DNA from: Butyrivibrio sp. MB2005
Lineage (GTDB): Bacteria > Bacillota > Clostridia > Lachnospirales > Lachnospiraceae
Length of the DNA stretch: 64,000 bases
Direction of reading: 5' to 3'
Assembly: GCF_000424285.1 (NCBI RefSeq)
Contig: NZ_AUJP01000015.1
Span: forward strand, 51,180-115,179
Shown: piece by piece, positions 9,010 through 20,905 of the stretch
Numbering within the stretch: position 1 is the first letter of the stretch
How the letters are laid out: each line of letters opens with the position of its first letter
Made by a program: the position numbers and the translations under genes
Notes under the pieces: model-generated
What the model saw: only the letters and a program-made list of their open reading frames with translations
What the model was told of the DNA's origin: nothing
Databases searched by the model: none

Positions 9010-10401
9010 ATGGAAAAGGATACTGAAATTACACAAAAACTACACGAAAACTGGGAAGTTTTAAAGGATGAAGTCAGGGGAGATCTTGATATGACTACAA
9101 TTTCCTTTGACACCTGGGTTAAACCACTTTCTTTTTACAGTTATGAGAATGGAGTTGCTACTATAATAATACCTTTTGATGACAGCAACGCTCTTAACTA
9201 TATAGAAAAGAAATATCTTAAATTCTTCATTGTAAGAATATCTGAATTCTTGGATAAGAATGTTGAAGTAAAATTTGTATTAGAAAAAGATATTATTAAT
9301 AATGAAGAAACTCCTTCAAAAAAATCTGATGAGCATGAAAACAGTCTCAATAACTATGAGTTTTCTAATCTTAATCCAAAATACAGATTTGATACTTATG
9401 TCGTAGGTGGAAATAACAGATTTGCTCATAACGCATCACTGGCTGTAGCTGAATCTCCGGGAGAAGCCTACAATCCTCTTTTCTTATATGGAGGACCTGG
9501 ACTTGGTAAGACTCACCTTATGCATGCCATCGGTCATTTCATAATAGAGAATAATCCCGGATCCAAGGTACTTTACGTTACTTCTGAACAGTTTACAAAC
9601 GAAGTTATCGAATCTATCAGAAGTGGTAAAGCTGAGGCCATGAGCAGACTAAGAGATAAATATCGTACTGTGGATGTTCTTATGGTCGATGATGTTCAGT
9701 TTATTATAGGAAAGGAAAGTACTCAGGAAGAGTTTTTCCACACCTTTAATGTCCTTCATCAGTCAGGAAAACAGATCATTCTTTCATCAGATAAGCCTCC
9801 GAAGGAAATGGAAACCCTTGAAGAGAGATTCCGTTCAAGATTCGAGATGGGTCTTATCTCTGATATTCAGGCTCCTGACTATGAGACCAGGATGGCTATC
9901 TTGAAAAAGAATGCCGAGAATAATGCTCAGACTATAGATGATGAAGTATTTGAATATATAGCTACTAATATTAAGTCTAACATCAGAGAGCTGGAAGGTG
10001 CTTACAACAAGATCATCGCTTTCTCAAGACTTAAGGGAATGGCTACTATTACAATAGATGATGCCAAGGAAGCTCTTAAGGATATCATTTATCCCGATGT
10101 TTCCAAGGTAATAACAATTCCTCTTATTATAAGTACAGTTTGCGAACAGTATGGAATCAAGCAGGATGACATCACATCCAAGAAAAGAAATAAAGAAATC
10201 GTACTTCCCAGACAGATAATCATGTATCTTTGCAGGGAATATACAGATGCTCCTCTTGAAGAGATTGGAAGAGCCCTCGGTAAAAAGGATCACACCACCG
10301 TAATGAGCGGCATAAACAAAATAAAGGATCTCCTTGTTGGAGACAATGATGTATCAAGAACAATAGACATAATTAATAAGAAGCTTAACCCCGGAACATA
10401 A
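9010..10401 (+). CDS. dnaA: Chromosomal replication initiator protein DnaA
   Basis: DnaA binds 9-bp boxes at oriC, forms an ATP-dependent filament and opens the duplex. The 463 residues include domain I (about 1-90), a short linker, the AAA+ domain with Walker A GGPGLGKTH near residue 157 and Walker B DVLMVDDVQFI near 220, and domain IV ending in the DNA-binding signature REYTDAPLEEIGRALGKKDHTT. ATG follows GGGAG. It is the first gene of the rightward replication block, and both flanking gaps carry DnaA boxes. Confidence 0.99.
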   Translation: MEKDTEITQKLHENWEVLKDEVRGDLDMTTISFDTWVKPLSFYSYENGVATIIIPFDDSNALNYIEKKYLKFFIVRISEFLDKNVEVKFVLEKDIINNEETPSKKSDEHENSLNNYEFSNLNPKYRFDTYVVGGNNRFAHNASLAVAESPGEAYNPLFLYGGPGLGKTHLMHAIGHFIIENNPGSKVLYVTSEQFTNEVIESIRSGKAEAMSRLRDKYRTVDVLMVDDVQFIIGKESTQEEFFHTFNVLHQSGKQIILSSDKPPKEMETLEERFRSRFEMGLISDIQAPDYETRMAILKKNAENNAQTIDDEVFEYIATNIKSNIRELEGAYNKIIAFSRLKGMATITIDDAKEALKDIIYPDVSKVITIPLIISTVCEQYGIKQDDITSKKRNKEIVLPRQIIMYLCREYTDAPLEEIGRALGKKDHTTVMSGINKIKDLLVGDNDVSRTIDIINKKLNPGT

Positions 10402-10410
10402 TGTGGATAA
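10402..10410 (-). promoter_or_regulatory. DnaA box downstream of dnaA
   Basis: TGTGGATAA (minus-strand TTATCCACA) directly after the dnaA stop codon. The rest of the 280-bp gap to dnaN is very AT-rich and has three TTTATAAA-like runs; it could hold the unwinding element. Confidence 0.8.
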
Positions 10411-10554
10411 ATTTGTTTATAAACAGTTTATAAAATGTTTATAAATTAGTTTTGGGAGTGGAAAACTTTTTTATGGTCTTAAATCGCAAAATTTGCCTTG
10501 TGGTTAAATCTAAAGTTTGTAACATTAAATTTTTATTTATCAACTATTAAAAAT

Positions 10555-10583
10555 TTGTAAAAAAGGCAGATAAATTGTATAAT
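10555..10583 (+). promoter_or_regulatory. Promoter of dnaN
   Basis: TTGTAA (10555-10560), 17-base spacer, TATAAT (10578-10583), about 100 bases before the dnaN ATG. Confidence 0.75.
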
Positions 10584-10681
10584 GAATAAGGATTTCCACA
10601 AATCAACAGCTATTATTATCTATATTATTAAATAATAATTAATTTATATATATTATTGGTTTTCGAAGGGAGCTTTTAGCA

Positions 10682-11791
10682 ATGAAATTTGTTTGTTCAA
10701 AATCGAATCTTGTTTCAGGATTACAGATTGTATCCAAAGCTGTTCCTAACAAGACGACGATGTCTATACTTGAATGTATTCTTATTGATGCAACTGAAGG
10801 AGTTATTAAATTCATTGCTAACGATATGGAACTTGGAATACAGACAGAAGTAGAAGGAAATATATTAGAGAGAGGTTTTATTGCAATTGATGCAAAGATC
10901 TTCTTTGATATTATCCGTAAGCTTCCTGATAATGATGTAACTGTAGAAGCTGATGCATCAAGAAAAGTAACAATCAGTTGTGAAAAAGCAAAGTTCAGCA
11001 TCATTGGAAGAAATGCAGATGATTTCACGTATCTTCCCAGCATTGAGAAAATAGACGGAATAAGTGTTTCACAGTACACTCTTAAGAATGTAATACAGCA
11101 GACAATCTTTTCAATCGCAGAAAATGATACAAATAAAATGATGAGCGGTGAGCTCTTTGAAATCAATCAGGATACACTTAAGCTTGTATCCCTTGATGGT
11201 CACCGTATCTCCATCAGAAAAGTAAAACTTCAGAATTCTTACTCACCTAAAAAGGTAGTAGTTCCCGGAAAGACATTATCTGATATCAGTAAGATAATCA
11301 CAGACAGTACTGAGAACAATGTAGATATTTACTTCACTGACAAACATATTCTTTTTGAGTTTGATAAGACAATTGTTGTATCAAGACTTCTTGAAGGTGA
11401 GTATTTCAACATTGATCAGATGCTTTCAAGTGACTATGAGACAAAAATGACCATCTCCAGGAGAGAGATGATAGACTGTATCGACAGAGCTACTCTCCTT
11501 GTAAAGGAAGGTGACAAGAAGCCTGTTATTATTTCCATCAGTGATGAAAAGATGGAGCTTAAGATCAACTCTACCATCGGAAGTATGGATGAGGAAATAG
11601 ATATTGAAAAGCAGGGAAAAGATATAATTATCGGATTCAATCCCAAGTTCCTGCTTGATGCACTTCGTGCAATTGAAGATGAGAGCATTGATATTTATAT
11701 GGTTAATCCTAAAGCTCCCTGCTTTATCAGAGATAAGGATTCAACCTATATTTACCTTGTTCTTCCTATCAACTTTACAACAGTAAGCTAA
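10682..11791 (+). CDS. dnaN: DNA polymerase III beta subunit (sliding clamp)
   Basis: DnaN is the ring-shaped processivity clamp of the replicative polymerase. The 369 residues show the three-fold clamp architecture: MKFVCSKSNLVSGLQIVSKAVPNKTT at the start, LVSLDGHRISIRK near residue 165 and the closing LVLPINF. GGGAGC precedes the ATG. The order dnaA-dnaN-yaaA-recF-gyrB-gyrA is the standard Firmicutes origin cluster. Confidence 0.98.
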   Translation: MKFVCSKSNLVSGLQIVSKAVPNKTTMSILECILIDATEGVIKFIANDMELGIQTEVEGNILERGFIAIDAKIFFDIIRKLPDNDVTVEADASRKVTISCEKAKFSIIGRNADDFTYLPSIEKIDGISVSQYTLKNVIQQTIFSIAENDTNKMMSGELFEINQDTLKLVSLDGHRISIRKVKLQNSYSPKKVVVPGKTLSDISKIITDSTENNVDIYFTDKHILFEFDKTIVVSRLLEGEYFNIDQMLSSDYETKMTISRREMIDCIDRATLLVKEGDKKPVIISISDEKMELKINSTIGSMDEEIDIEKQGKDIIIGFNPKFLLDALRAIEDESIDIYMVNPKAPCFIRDKDSTYIYLVLPINFTTVS

Positions 11792-11802
11792 AGAGAGAAT
11801 AG

Positions 11803-12014
11803 ATGATTAAGATAAGTTTAAGAGAAGGCGAAGAATTCATAAAATTAGGACAGGCTTTGAAAAAAGCAGGTCTTGAGGAATCCGGCGTCGATGCCAAGAT
11901 GGATATTCAGGATGGTCTTGTAAAAGTAAACGGAGAAACAGATACAAGACGCGGACGCAAGCTCTATGAGGGTGATGTAGTCGAATTCAGAGATGAACAG
12001 GTACAGATAACAAA

Positions 12015-12018
<4 letters not shown>
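11803..12018 (+). CDS. yaaA: S4-domain RNA-binding protein YaaA (RlbA-like)
   Basis: A 71-residue S4-like domain protein. The motif EEFIKLGQALKKAGL followed by GLVKVNGETDTRRGRKLYEGD is the S4 alpha-L RNA-binding fold. The Bacillus relative has been tied to ribosome assembly. It lies 11 bases after dnaN, and its stop codon overlaps the recF start, as in many Firmicutes. Confidence 0.93.
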
Positions 12019-15069
<3,051 letters not shown>

Positions 15070-15076
15070 TATTGGC

Positions 15077-15119
15077 CTTTCATTTTATATTTTATGAAAA
15101 GGCGTCAGCGTAGCTGACG
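15077..15119 (+). repeat. Two tandem hairpins in the gyrB-gyrA gap
   Basis: An imperfect hairpin (GCCTTTCAT against ATGAAAAGGC) is followed by a perfect 7-bp one, CGTCAGC GTA GCTGACG (15103-15119). There is no U tract, so simple termination is unlikely. The second stem ends 15 bases before the gyrA ATG and could affect its translation or mRNA stability. Confidence 0.6.
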
Positions 15120-15133
15120 GATAAGGATAAAAA

Positions 15134-17782
15134 ATGGCGGATAACAATAACAACAACAATAATCAGAATGGCGAAGAGTTAGCTGATGACGCATTTGATC
15201 AGGTAACCACTGACAGAATCAAGGAAGTTGACCTTCAGAAAACCATGGAGTCTGACTACATAGACTATGCCATGAGTGTAATCGCATCCCGTGCTCTTCC
15301 TGATGTCAGAGACGGACTTAAGCCGGTTCAGAGAAGAATTCTCTATTCAATGATAGAGCTGAATAACGGTCCCGATAAGCCGCATCGTAAGTGTGCCCGT
15401 ATCGTCGGTGATACAATGGGTAAATTCCACCCCCACGGTGACAGCTCGATTTACGGATCTTTAGTAAATATGGCTCAGCCCTGGTCCATGAGATACTGTC
15501 TTGTTGACGGACATGGTAACTTCGGATCTGTGGACGGTGACGGCGCAGCTGCCATGCGATACACAGAGGCAAGACTTACCAAAATCTCAATGGAGATGAC
15601 AGCTGATATCAACAAGGATACCGTTGATTTTGCTCCCAACTTTGATGAGACTGAAAAAGAGCCCGTTGTACTTCCCGCAAGATTTCCTAACCTTCTTGTA
15701 AACGGAACAACAGGTATTGCAGTCGGAATGGCTACAAACATTCCACCTCACAATCTTCGCGAGGTAATCGCTGCTGTTGTTAAGATGATCGACAACAGAG
15801 TAAATGAAGACAGAGAAACAGATATAGAGGAACTTCTTCCCATCGTAAAAGCACCCGATTTTCCTACAGGTGGTATCATCCTTGGAACAAGAGGTGCTGA
15901 GGAAGCCTACAGAACAGGTAGAGGTAAGGTTGTAGTTCGCGCCGTAACTGATATCGAGACTATGCCCAACGGCAAGAGCAGAATCATTGTTACAGAGCTT
16001 CCCTACATGGTTAATAAGGCAAACCTTATCACCAAGATTGCCGAATATGTAAAGCTTAAGAAACTTGACGGTATCACTGCACTTAGAGATGAGTCAGACC
16101 GTGAAGGTATGAGAATTGTTATTGAGCTTAGACATGATGTAAATGCAAATGTAATGCTGAACCGTCTGTATAAGCATACACAGCTTCAGGATTCATTTGG
16201 AATTATCATGCTTTCACTTGTAAATAATGAGCCCAAAGTTCTTGGACTTGTTGACATGCTTCACCACTACATCGTTCACCAGGAAGATGTAGTTACAAGA
16301 CGAACTCAGTACGACCTTAACAAGGCTGAAGAGAGAAATCACATAGTTGAAGGCTTACTTATCGCCCTCGACAATATTGATGAAGTAATAAGAATAATCC
16401 GCGGAAGTGCAACTGTTCAGATAGCAAAAGAACAGTTGATGGAGAGATTCGGATTATCAGATGCTCAGGCCCAGGCTATCGTAGACATGCGTCTTCGTAC
16501 TCTCACAGGTTTGGAGAGAGATAAGCTTGAGCAGGAGCATGCAGAACTCCTAAAGAAAATTGAAGAGTTAAAGCTCATCCTTTCCGACAAGAAAGTACTT
16601 CTTGGAGTAATCAAAAAAGAAATCTCTGAGATATCCGATAAATACGGCGATGATCGTAAGACCCAGATCGGTCATGACGATTCAGAGATTGATATTGAAG
16701 ATATGATACCTAATGTAAACACAGTCATTGCCATGACAAATGTTGGTTACATTAAGAGAATGTCTATCGACAATTTCAGAGCTCAGAACAGAGGCGGTAA
16801 GGGAATAAAAGGAATATCCACAATCGAGAATGATTATGTGGAAGATCTTCTTATGACCACAACCCACAACTACATAATGTTCTTTACAAATAAGGGAAGA
16901 GCTTACAGATTAAAGGCTTACCAGATTCCGGAAGCTTCAAGAACATCCAGAGGAACAGCAATTGTAAATCTTTTGCAGCTCTCTCCTGATGAAAAGATCA
17001 CTGCTACTATCCCGATTAAGGAATATACCGATGAAAAGAATCTTTTCATGGTAACCAGAAAGGGAACAGTTAAGAAGACTCCCATCATGGAATTTGCAAA
17101 TGTAAGAAAGAACGGTCTTACAGCAATTAACCTTGATGATGATGATGAGCTTATTGAAGTAAAAACTACAAAAGCAGATTCAGAGATATTCCTTGTAACA
17201 AAGAACGGAATGTGTATCCGCTTCAAAGAAACTGATGTAAGACCTACAGGAAGAACATCAATGGGTGTTCGAGGCATAATGCTCGGTGATCAGGATGATG
17301 TAATCGGAATGCAGCTCAATACTCAGGGAGATTCACTTCTTATCGTTTCTGAAAAAGGCTATGGTAAGAGAACAGAACTCCAGGAATTCCACATTCAGAA
17401 CCGTGGCGGTAAGGGCGTTAAGTGCTATAAGATTACAGAAAAGACCGGAAACGTAATCGGTGTTAAGGCCGTTAACGGTGAGCACGAAATAATGATGATT
17501 ACTGACAGTGGTATCATTATCCAGCTTCGAATGGAAGAAATCACCGTTCACGGAAGAGTAACATCAGGCGTTAAGATGATAAACCTTGATAAGGGTGTAT
17601 CAGTAGTAGCTATTGCAAAAGTCAGAGAAAAGATTTCTAATGGAGATGAGGAATTCGAGGATATCGAGGACGCTATGGAGGATATCCCGGAAGAAGTAAT
17701 TTCCGAAGAAGACTTAGATTCAGATGATTTTGATGAAACTGATGATTCTGACGACACAGAAGTTACAGGTGAAGACGAATAA
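15134..17782 (+). CDS. gyrA: DNA gyrase subunit A
   Basis: GyrA holds the DNA-breaking and wrapping domains of gyrase. The 882 residues have an Asn-rich start (about residues 4-11), then SDYIDYAMSVI, the catalytic region AAMRYTEARL with the active-site Tyr, and six C-terminal beta-pinwheel blades, each with GRG- or NRGGKG-type motifs (the GyrA box is QNRGGKGIKG). The end is a long Asp/Glu tail. In the quinolone region, HPHGDSSIYGSL has Ser at residue 104 (E. coli Ser83) but Gly at 108 where E. coli has Asp87. The stop codon overlaps the next gene's start. Confidence 0.99.
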   Translation: MADNNNNNNNQNGEELADDAFDQVTTDRIKEVDLQKTMESDYIDYAMSVIASRALPDVRDGLKPVQRRILYSMIELNNGPDKPHRKCARIVGDTMGKFHPHGDSSIYGSLVNMAQPWSMRYCLVDGHGNFGSVDGDGAAAMRYTEARLTKISMEMTADINKDTVDFAPNFDETEKEPVVLPARFPNLLVNGTTGIAVGMATNIPPHNLREVIAAVVKMIDNRVNEDRETDIEELLPIVKAPDFPTGGIILGTRGAEEAYRTGRGKVVVRAVTDIETMPNGKSRIIVTELPYMVNKANLITKIAEYVKLKKLDGITALRDESDREGMRIVIELRHDVNANVMLNRLYKHTQLQDSFGIIMLSLVNNEPKVLGLVDMLHHYIVHQEDVVTRRTQYDLNKAEERNHIVEGLLIALDNIDEVIRIIRGSATVQIAKEQLMERFGLSDAQAQAIVDMRLRTLTGLERDKLEQEHAELLKKIEELKLILSDKKVLLGVIKKEISEISDKYGDDRKTQIGHDDSEIDIEDMIPNVNTVIAMTNVGYIKRMSIDNFRAQNRGGKGIKGISTIENDYVEDLLMTTTHNYIMFFTNKGRAYRLKAYQIPEASRTSRGTAIVNLLQLSPDEKITATIPIKEYTDEKNLFMVTRKGTVKKTPIMEFANVRKNGLTAINLDDDDELIEVKTTKADSEIFLVTKNGMCIRFKETDVRPTGRTSMGVRGIMLGDQDDVIGMQLNTQGDSLLIVSEKGYGKRTELQEFHIQNRGGKGVKCYKITEKTGNVIGVKAVNGEHEIMMITDSGIIIQLRMEEITVHGRVTSGVKMINLDKGVSVVAIAKVREKISNGDEEFEDIEDAMEDIPEEVISEEDLDSDDFDETDDSDDTEVTGEDE

Positions 17783-19230
17783 TGAGAATAGGCTTACTTA
17801 TTTCCGAGTTTAATGACAAAAAAGAATGTGATATTTGTCTTGGTGCTGACAGAGCAGCCAGGGACCTTGGTGCTGAGCTGATCATTTTCCCGGGAAAGTA
17901 TATCGTAACTGATAAGACTTTCGATAAGGAGGATCCATATCTTTATCAGCACCAGGCTGTCTATGACTACAGCATTGATGCGGACTTTGACGGATTCATT
18001 GTGGATATTGATAAGATTGGGCATAAGGCTGCCATCCTCAAAAAGGAAGCATTCCTTAAGCAATTTGGCAAAAAGCCCCTTATCACTGTCACAGAGACAG
18101 AAGGCTTTGAGTGCGTAGCTTCAGACAAGGATACAAGTGATATAGAACTTGGATATCTTGCAGTAGAGCAGATTTTAGGCAAAATAACAGGAAATAACGT
18201 AAAAGCCAGAAGAAGTGAAATCGAAGATTTCACAGTAGATAAATACAGAGAGACCATCAAAAAGATATCAGAAGTATCTGACATAATTATACATAATAAA
18301 TGCAACGACGATTTTGAAATCGGTGCATTGAAATTTATAAAGTCAGGTATTGAAAACTATGAGATGTATATACTTGAAGAGCCTGTTGAATACTCTCTGA
18401 AAAAGGGATGGAAAGTTCCTAAGCTTTGCAAGAAGCTGTTCTCAATACATGATGGTAAACCTGACAGTACTGTCAATTCTAAGGATATGAAAATATCCGA
18501 AGTTTTCAATGAAACAGGCATCAGCGGTACAAAGGTTATAAGAAATTTCTTCTACGAAAGAAATCAGCTTGGATTTTTCATCATTGATTTTACAGATGAT
18601 CTAAGAGTTGGATACTATGATGATATCCTTACTAATTGCGTTGTTGCAGGAAGCAGGAACGGATATCTCGAGAACCGCTTAAACAATGCTGAGAGGGAAC
18701 TTGCAGAATGCCAGGAAGAAATTGCAAGAGACGGATCTGTTCTGGATCATATCGGAGATAAGGATTACCTTACTGACCTTCCAAACAGACGAGGATTCTT
18801 TGCTAAAGCTTATGATCTTCTCAAGGAGCATTTCCGCGAAGGAACCTATGCGGTTGTAGCATATATCGACATGGATTCTCTTAAGAATATTAATGCTATT
18901 CATGGTCATGATGAAGGTGATCATGCGGTTATCAGAGTAGCTCAGATACTTAATGAAGTATTTGGTGATAAGAGTGTCTGCGGAAGAATTCGCGGTGATG
19001 AGTTTGCTGTTCTTCAGGTTACTGAAGAAGAGGATAAAGCTGAGATTCTCAGAATAGAGATGGCAAGACAAAATAACAAGCTTCTCATGGATAATACCAA
19101 GTACCTTAATCACCTCATTTATTCAATCTGTGAATTTGACTATGAAGAGAGTCTTTCTCTTAGAGAAATGCTTAAAGAAACAGATGATAATCTTAAGAAT
19201 ATGAGAAGAATGGAAACACTTAATAAGTAA
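17782..19230 (+). CDS. Diguanylate cyclase-like protein with periplasmic-binding-like sensor domain (RGDEF)
   Basis: The 482 residues split into an N-terminal domain (about 1-290) that resembles a LacI/type-1 periplasmic-binding fold (MRIGLLISEFNDK, a repeated DGFIVDIDKIG-type strand, KPLITVTETEGFECV). A short coiled coil (ENRLNNAERELAECQEE) leads to a GGDEF domain (about 325-480). No signal peptide or membrane segment is seen, so the sensor is cytoplasmic. The signature is RIRGDEFAVL, with Arg in place of the first Gly; DxDxLKxIN upstream is intact. Activity is therefore possible but not assured. The ATG overlaps the gyrA stop codon, so it is translationally coupled to gyrase. Confidence 0.85.
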   Translation: MRIGLLISEFNDKKECDICLGADRAARDLGAELIIFPGKYIVTDKTFDKEDPYLYQHQAVYDYSIDADFDGFIVDIDKIGHKAAILKKEAFLKQFGKKPLITVTETEGFECVASDKDTSDIELGYLAVEQILGKITGNNVKARRSEIEDFTVDKYRETIKKISEVSDIIIHNKCNDDFEIGALKFIKSGIENYEMYILEEPVEYSLKKGWKVPKLCKKLFSIHDGKPDSTVNSKDMKISEVFNETGISGTKVIRNFFYERNQLGFFIIDFTDDLRVGYYDDILTNCVVAGSRNGYLENRLNNAERELAECQEEIARDGSVLDHIGDKDYLTDLPNRRGFFAKAYDLLKEHFREGTYAVVAYIDMDSLKNINAIHGHDEGDHAVIRVAQILNEVFGDKSVCGRIRGDEFAVLQVTEEEDKAEILRIEMARQNNKLLMDNTKYLNHLIYSICEFDYEESLSLREMLKETDDNLKNMRRMETLNK

Positions 19231-19235
19231 TTACC

Positions 19236-19269
19236 AAAATGGCTATGTGAAAACGTAGCCATTTTCTGC
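19236..19269 (+). terminator. Rho-independent terminator after the GGDEF gene
   Basis: AAAATGGCTATG and CGTAGCCATTTT pair over 12 bases around a 6-base loop, with the U-rich arm at the 3' side. It ends the gyrA-GGDEF transcript 6 bases after the stop codon. Confidence 0.85.
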
Positions 19270-19390
19270 ATATATTAAGACTAAACTCTAAAATGCCGAT
19301 AAATAGAGTAGAGATATAATGCAGAAATAAAAAACATTGTAAAAAAGCACATTATCAAGTATCATTTGATTAACAAGTGAGGTAAATACA

Positions 19391-19591
19391 ATGGGAACAG
19401 ATACAAGCGGACTTAGTCCTGAACAGCAGGCATTATTTGCCAGTATAATGGGTAACTCGTCTCAGCAAGGAGGCGGCGGTTTTTCTATGCCGACAGCTTC
19501 TGCAGCAACGCCTGCGCCTTCAGCAAACAGTAACAAACAGCTAAGTCAGGCTGAGATCGATGCGCTTATTGCTTCAATGAGTAATAACTGA
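19391..19591 (+). CDS. 66-residue protein ending in a FliM/FliY-like CheY-binding motif
   Basis: The peptide starts MGTDTSGLSPEQQALF, passes through a Gly/Ser/Ala/Pro-rich linker (about 22-48) and ends LSQAEIDALIASMSNN. The last segment closely matches the N-terminal CheY-P-binding peptide of FliM and FliY (LSQxEIDALL). Here it is at the C-terminus of a free-standing small protein without any flagellar domain. GTGAGG lies 9 bases before the ATG. It is 24 bases upstream of the CLC gene in the same direction. It could be a motility or chemotaxis adaptor; that role is an inference from one motif. Confidence 0.7.
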   Translation: MGTDTSGLSPEQQALFASIMGNSSQQGGGGFSMPTASAATPAPSANSNKQLSQAEIDALIASMSNN

Positions 19592-19615
19592 TAAAACAGG
19601 GATTTTAGAGGAAAA

Positions 19616-20890
19616 ATGAGCGAGATAAATAATAACGATAATATTGAGCCACATTACAAGCACCAGCTTAGAAGACTTATGTCCACTTTAAAGTGGCTGG
19701 TACTTGGAATATTGATAGGTGTTATGGTAGGGGCAGTGGGAGCTGCCTTTTTCCATGGGATAAAATTTGCCACGGAGTTTAGAAAATCACATGAATTTGT
19801 AATTTTCTTACTACCATTTGCAGGTCTTTTGATAGTACTTCTTTACAGACTTTCAAAGGATTTTGAGGACACCGGAACAAACCTTGTAATAACTACAATT
19901 TCTGCGGGAGATCATCTTCCTATCAGGAAGATTCCTCTTATTTTCGTAGCAACCATACTTACACACCTTTGCGGTGGTAGTGCAGGAAGAGAAAGTGCTG
20001 CTCTTCAGCTTGGCGGAAGTATGGGTCATAACTTTGGAAAACTCATACATCTGGATGATGATGACTGTAAGATAATCACAATGTGCGGCATGAGTGCAGC
20101 CTTTGCTGCCCTCTTTGGAACTCCTATGGCAGCTGCTTTTCTTGCAATGGAAATTGAGAGTATAGGTGTTATGTACTATGCTGCTCTCATACCCTGCGTT
20201 TTATCGGCGCTGGTTTCAAGCAGTGTTGCAATGTACTTCGGAACGGTACCGGACGTATTTACAGTATCGATCATTCCGGAGTTTACCGTCGTTAGTGCAA
20301 TAAGATATGCAGTACTTGCAGTTTTATGTGCAGTTATAAGCATTCTCTTTTGCATAGTTATGAAAAAAAGCGGCGAACTCTATAAGAAATTCTTTAAGAA
20401 CCCCTACATCAGAATATTTGTAGGCGGATGTCTTGTAGTATTACTTACAATTATTGTTGGAAACAACAACTATAACGGTGCCGGCATGGATGTAATTGAG
20501 CTGGCAATTGACGGCAGAGCACCCTATGCTGCTTTTGCTCTTAAGATGCTCTTTACTGCAGTGACCATGGGAGCTGGCTATAAGGGTGGTGAGATTGTTC
20601 CTGCACTTTTTATAGGTGCTACCTTTGGATGCCTCTATTCACAGATTTTTGGCTTTAACTCGGCACTTTGCGCAGCGATCGGAATGGGCGCGCTGTTTTG
20701 CGGAATTACCAACTGCCCTATCTCATCTCTCCTTTTGTGCTTTGAGATGTTTGGATATAACGGAATGCCATACTATCTTCTGGCAATTGCGCTTAGTTAC
20801 ACATTCTCCGGATATTATGGAGTATACGGCTCACAGAAGATCATGTATTCTAAATTTCACAATAAATACATCAACCAGAAAACAAGATAA
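19616..20890 (+). CDS. CLC-family anion transporter, probably CLC-F (fluoride/proton antiporter) type
   Basis: The 424-residue membrane protein has about 10-12 hydrophobic segments and the CLC fold motifs. The canonical GSGIP loop is replaced by GTNLVI. The second motif region reads LTHLCGGSAGRESAALQLGGS, which keeps the gating Glu of GREGP. The third is KGGEIVPALFIGA. The GxNLI-like first loop and the short length are features I associate with the fluoride-exporting CLC-F branch, not chloride channels such as E. coli ClcA. No fluoride riboswitch is visible upstream. A plain chloride CLC is the alternative. Confidence 0.75.
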   Translation: MSEINNNDNIEPHYKHQLRRLMSTLKWLVLGILIGVMVGAVGAAFFHGIKFATEFRKSHEFVIFLLPFAGLLIVLLYRLSKDFEDTGTNLVITTISAGDHLPIRKIPLIFVATILTHLCGGSAGRESAALQLGGSMGHNFGKLIHLDDDDCKIITMCGMSAAFAALFGTPMAAAFLAMEIESIGVMYYAALIPCVLSALVSSSVAMYFGTVPDVFTVSIIPEFTVVSAIRYAVLAVLCAVISILFCIVMKKSGELYKKFFKNPYIRIFVGGCLVVLLTIIVGNNNYNGAGMDVIELAIDGRAPYAAFALKMLFTAVTMGAGYKGGEIVPALFIGATFGCLYSQIFGFNSALCAAIGMGALFCGITNCPISSLLLCFEMFGYNGMPYYLLAIALSYTFSGYYGVYGSQKIMYSKFHNKYINQKTR

Positions 20891-20905
20891 ATACGGAGAA
20901 AATGT

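Noticed and set aside
10639..11166. A 175-residue frame opposite dnaN
   Set aside because: dnaN is unmistakable on the other strand and the opposite frame has no ribosome site or family motif.
19231..19390. Fluoride riboswitch upstream of the CLC transporter transcript
   Set aside because: I could not find the conserved motif; only a terminator and an AT-rich leader are seen.
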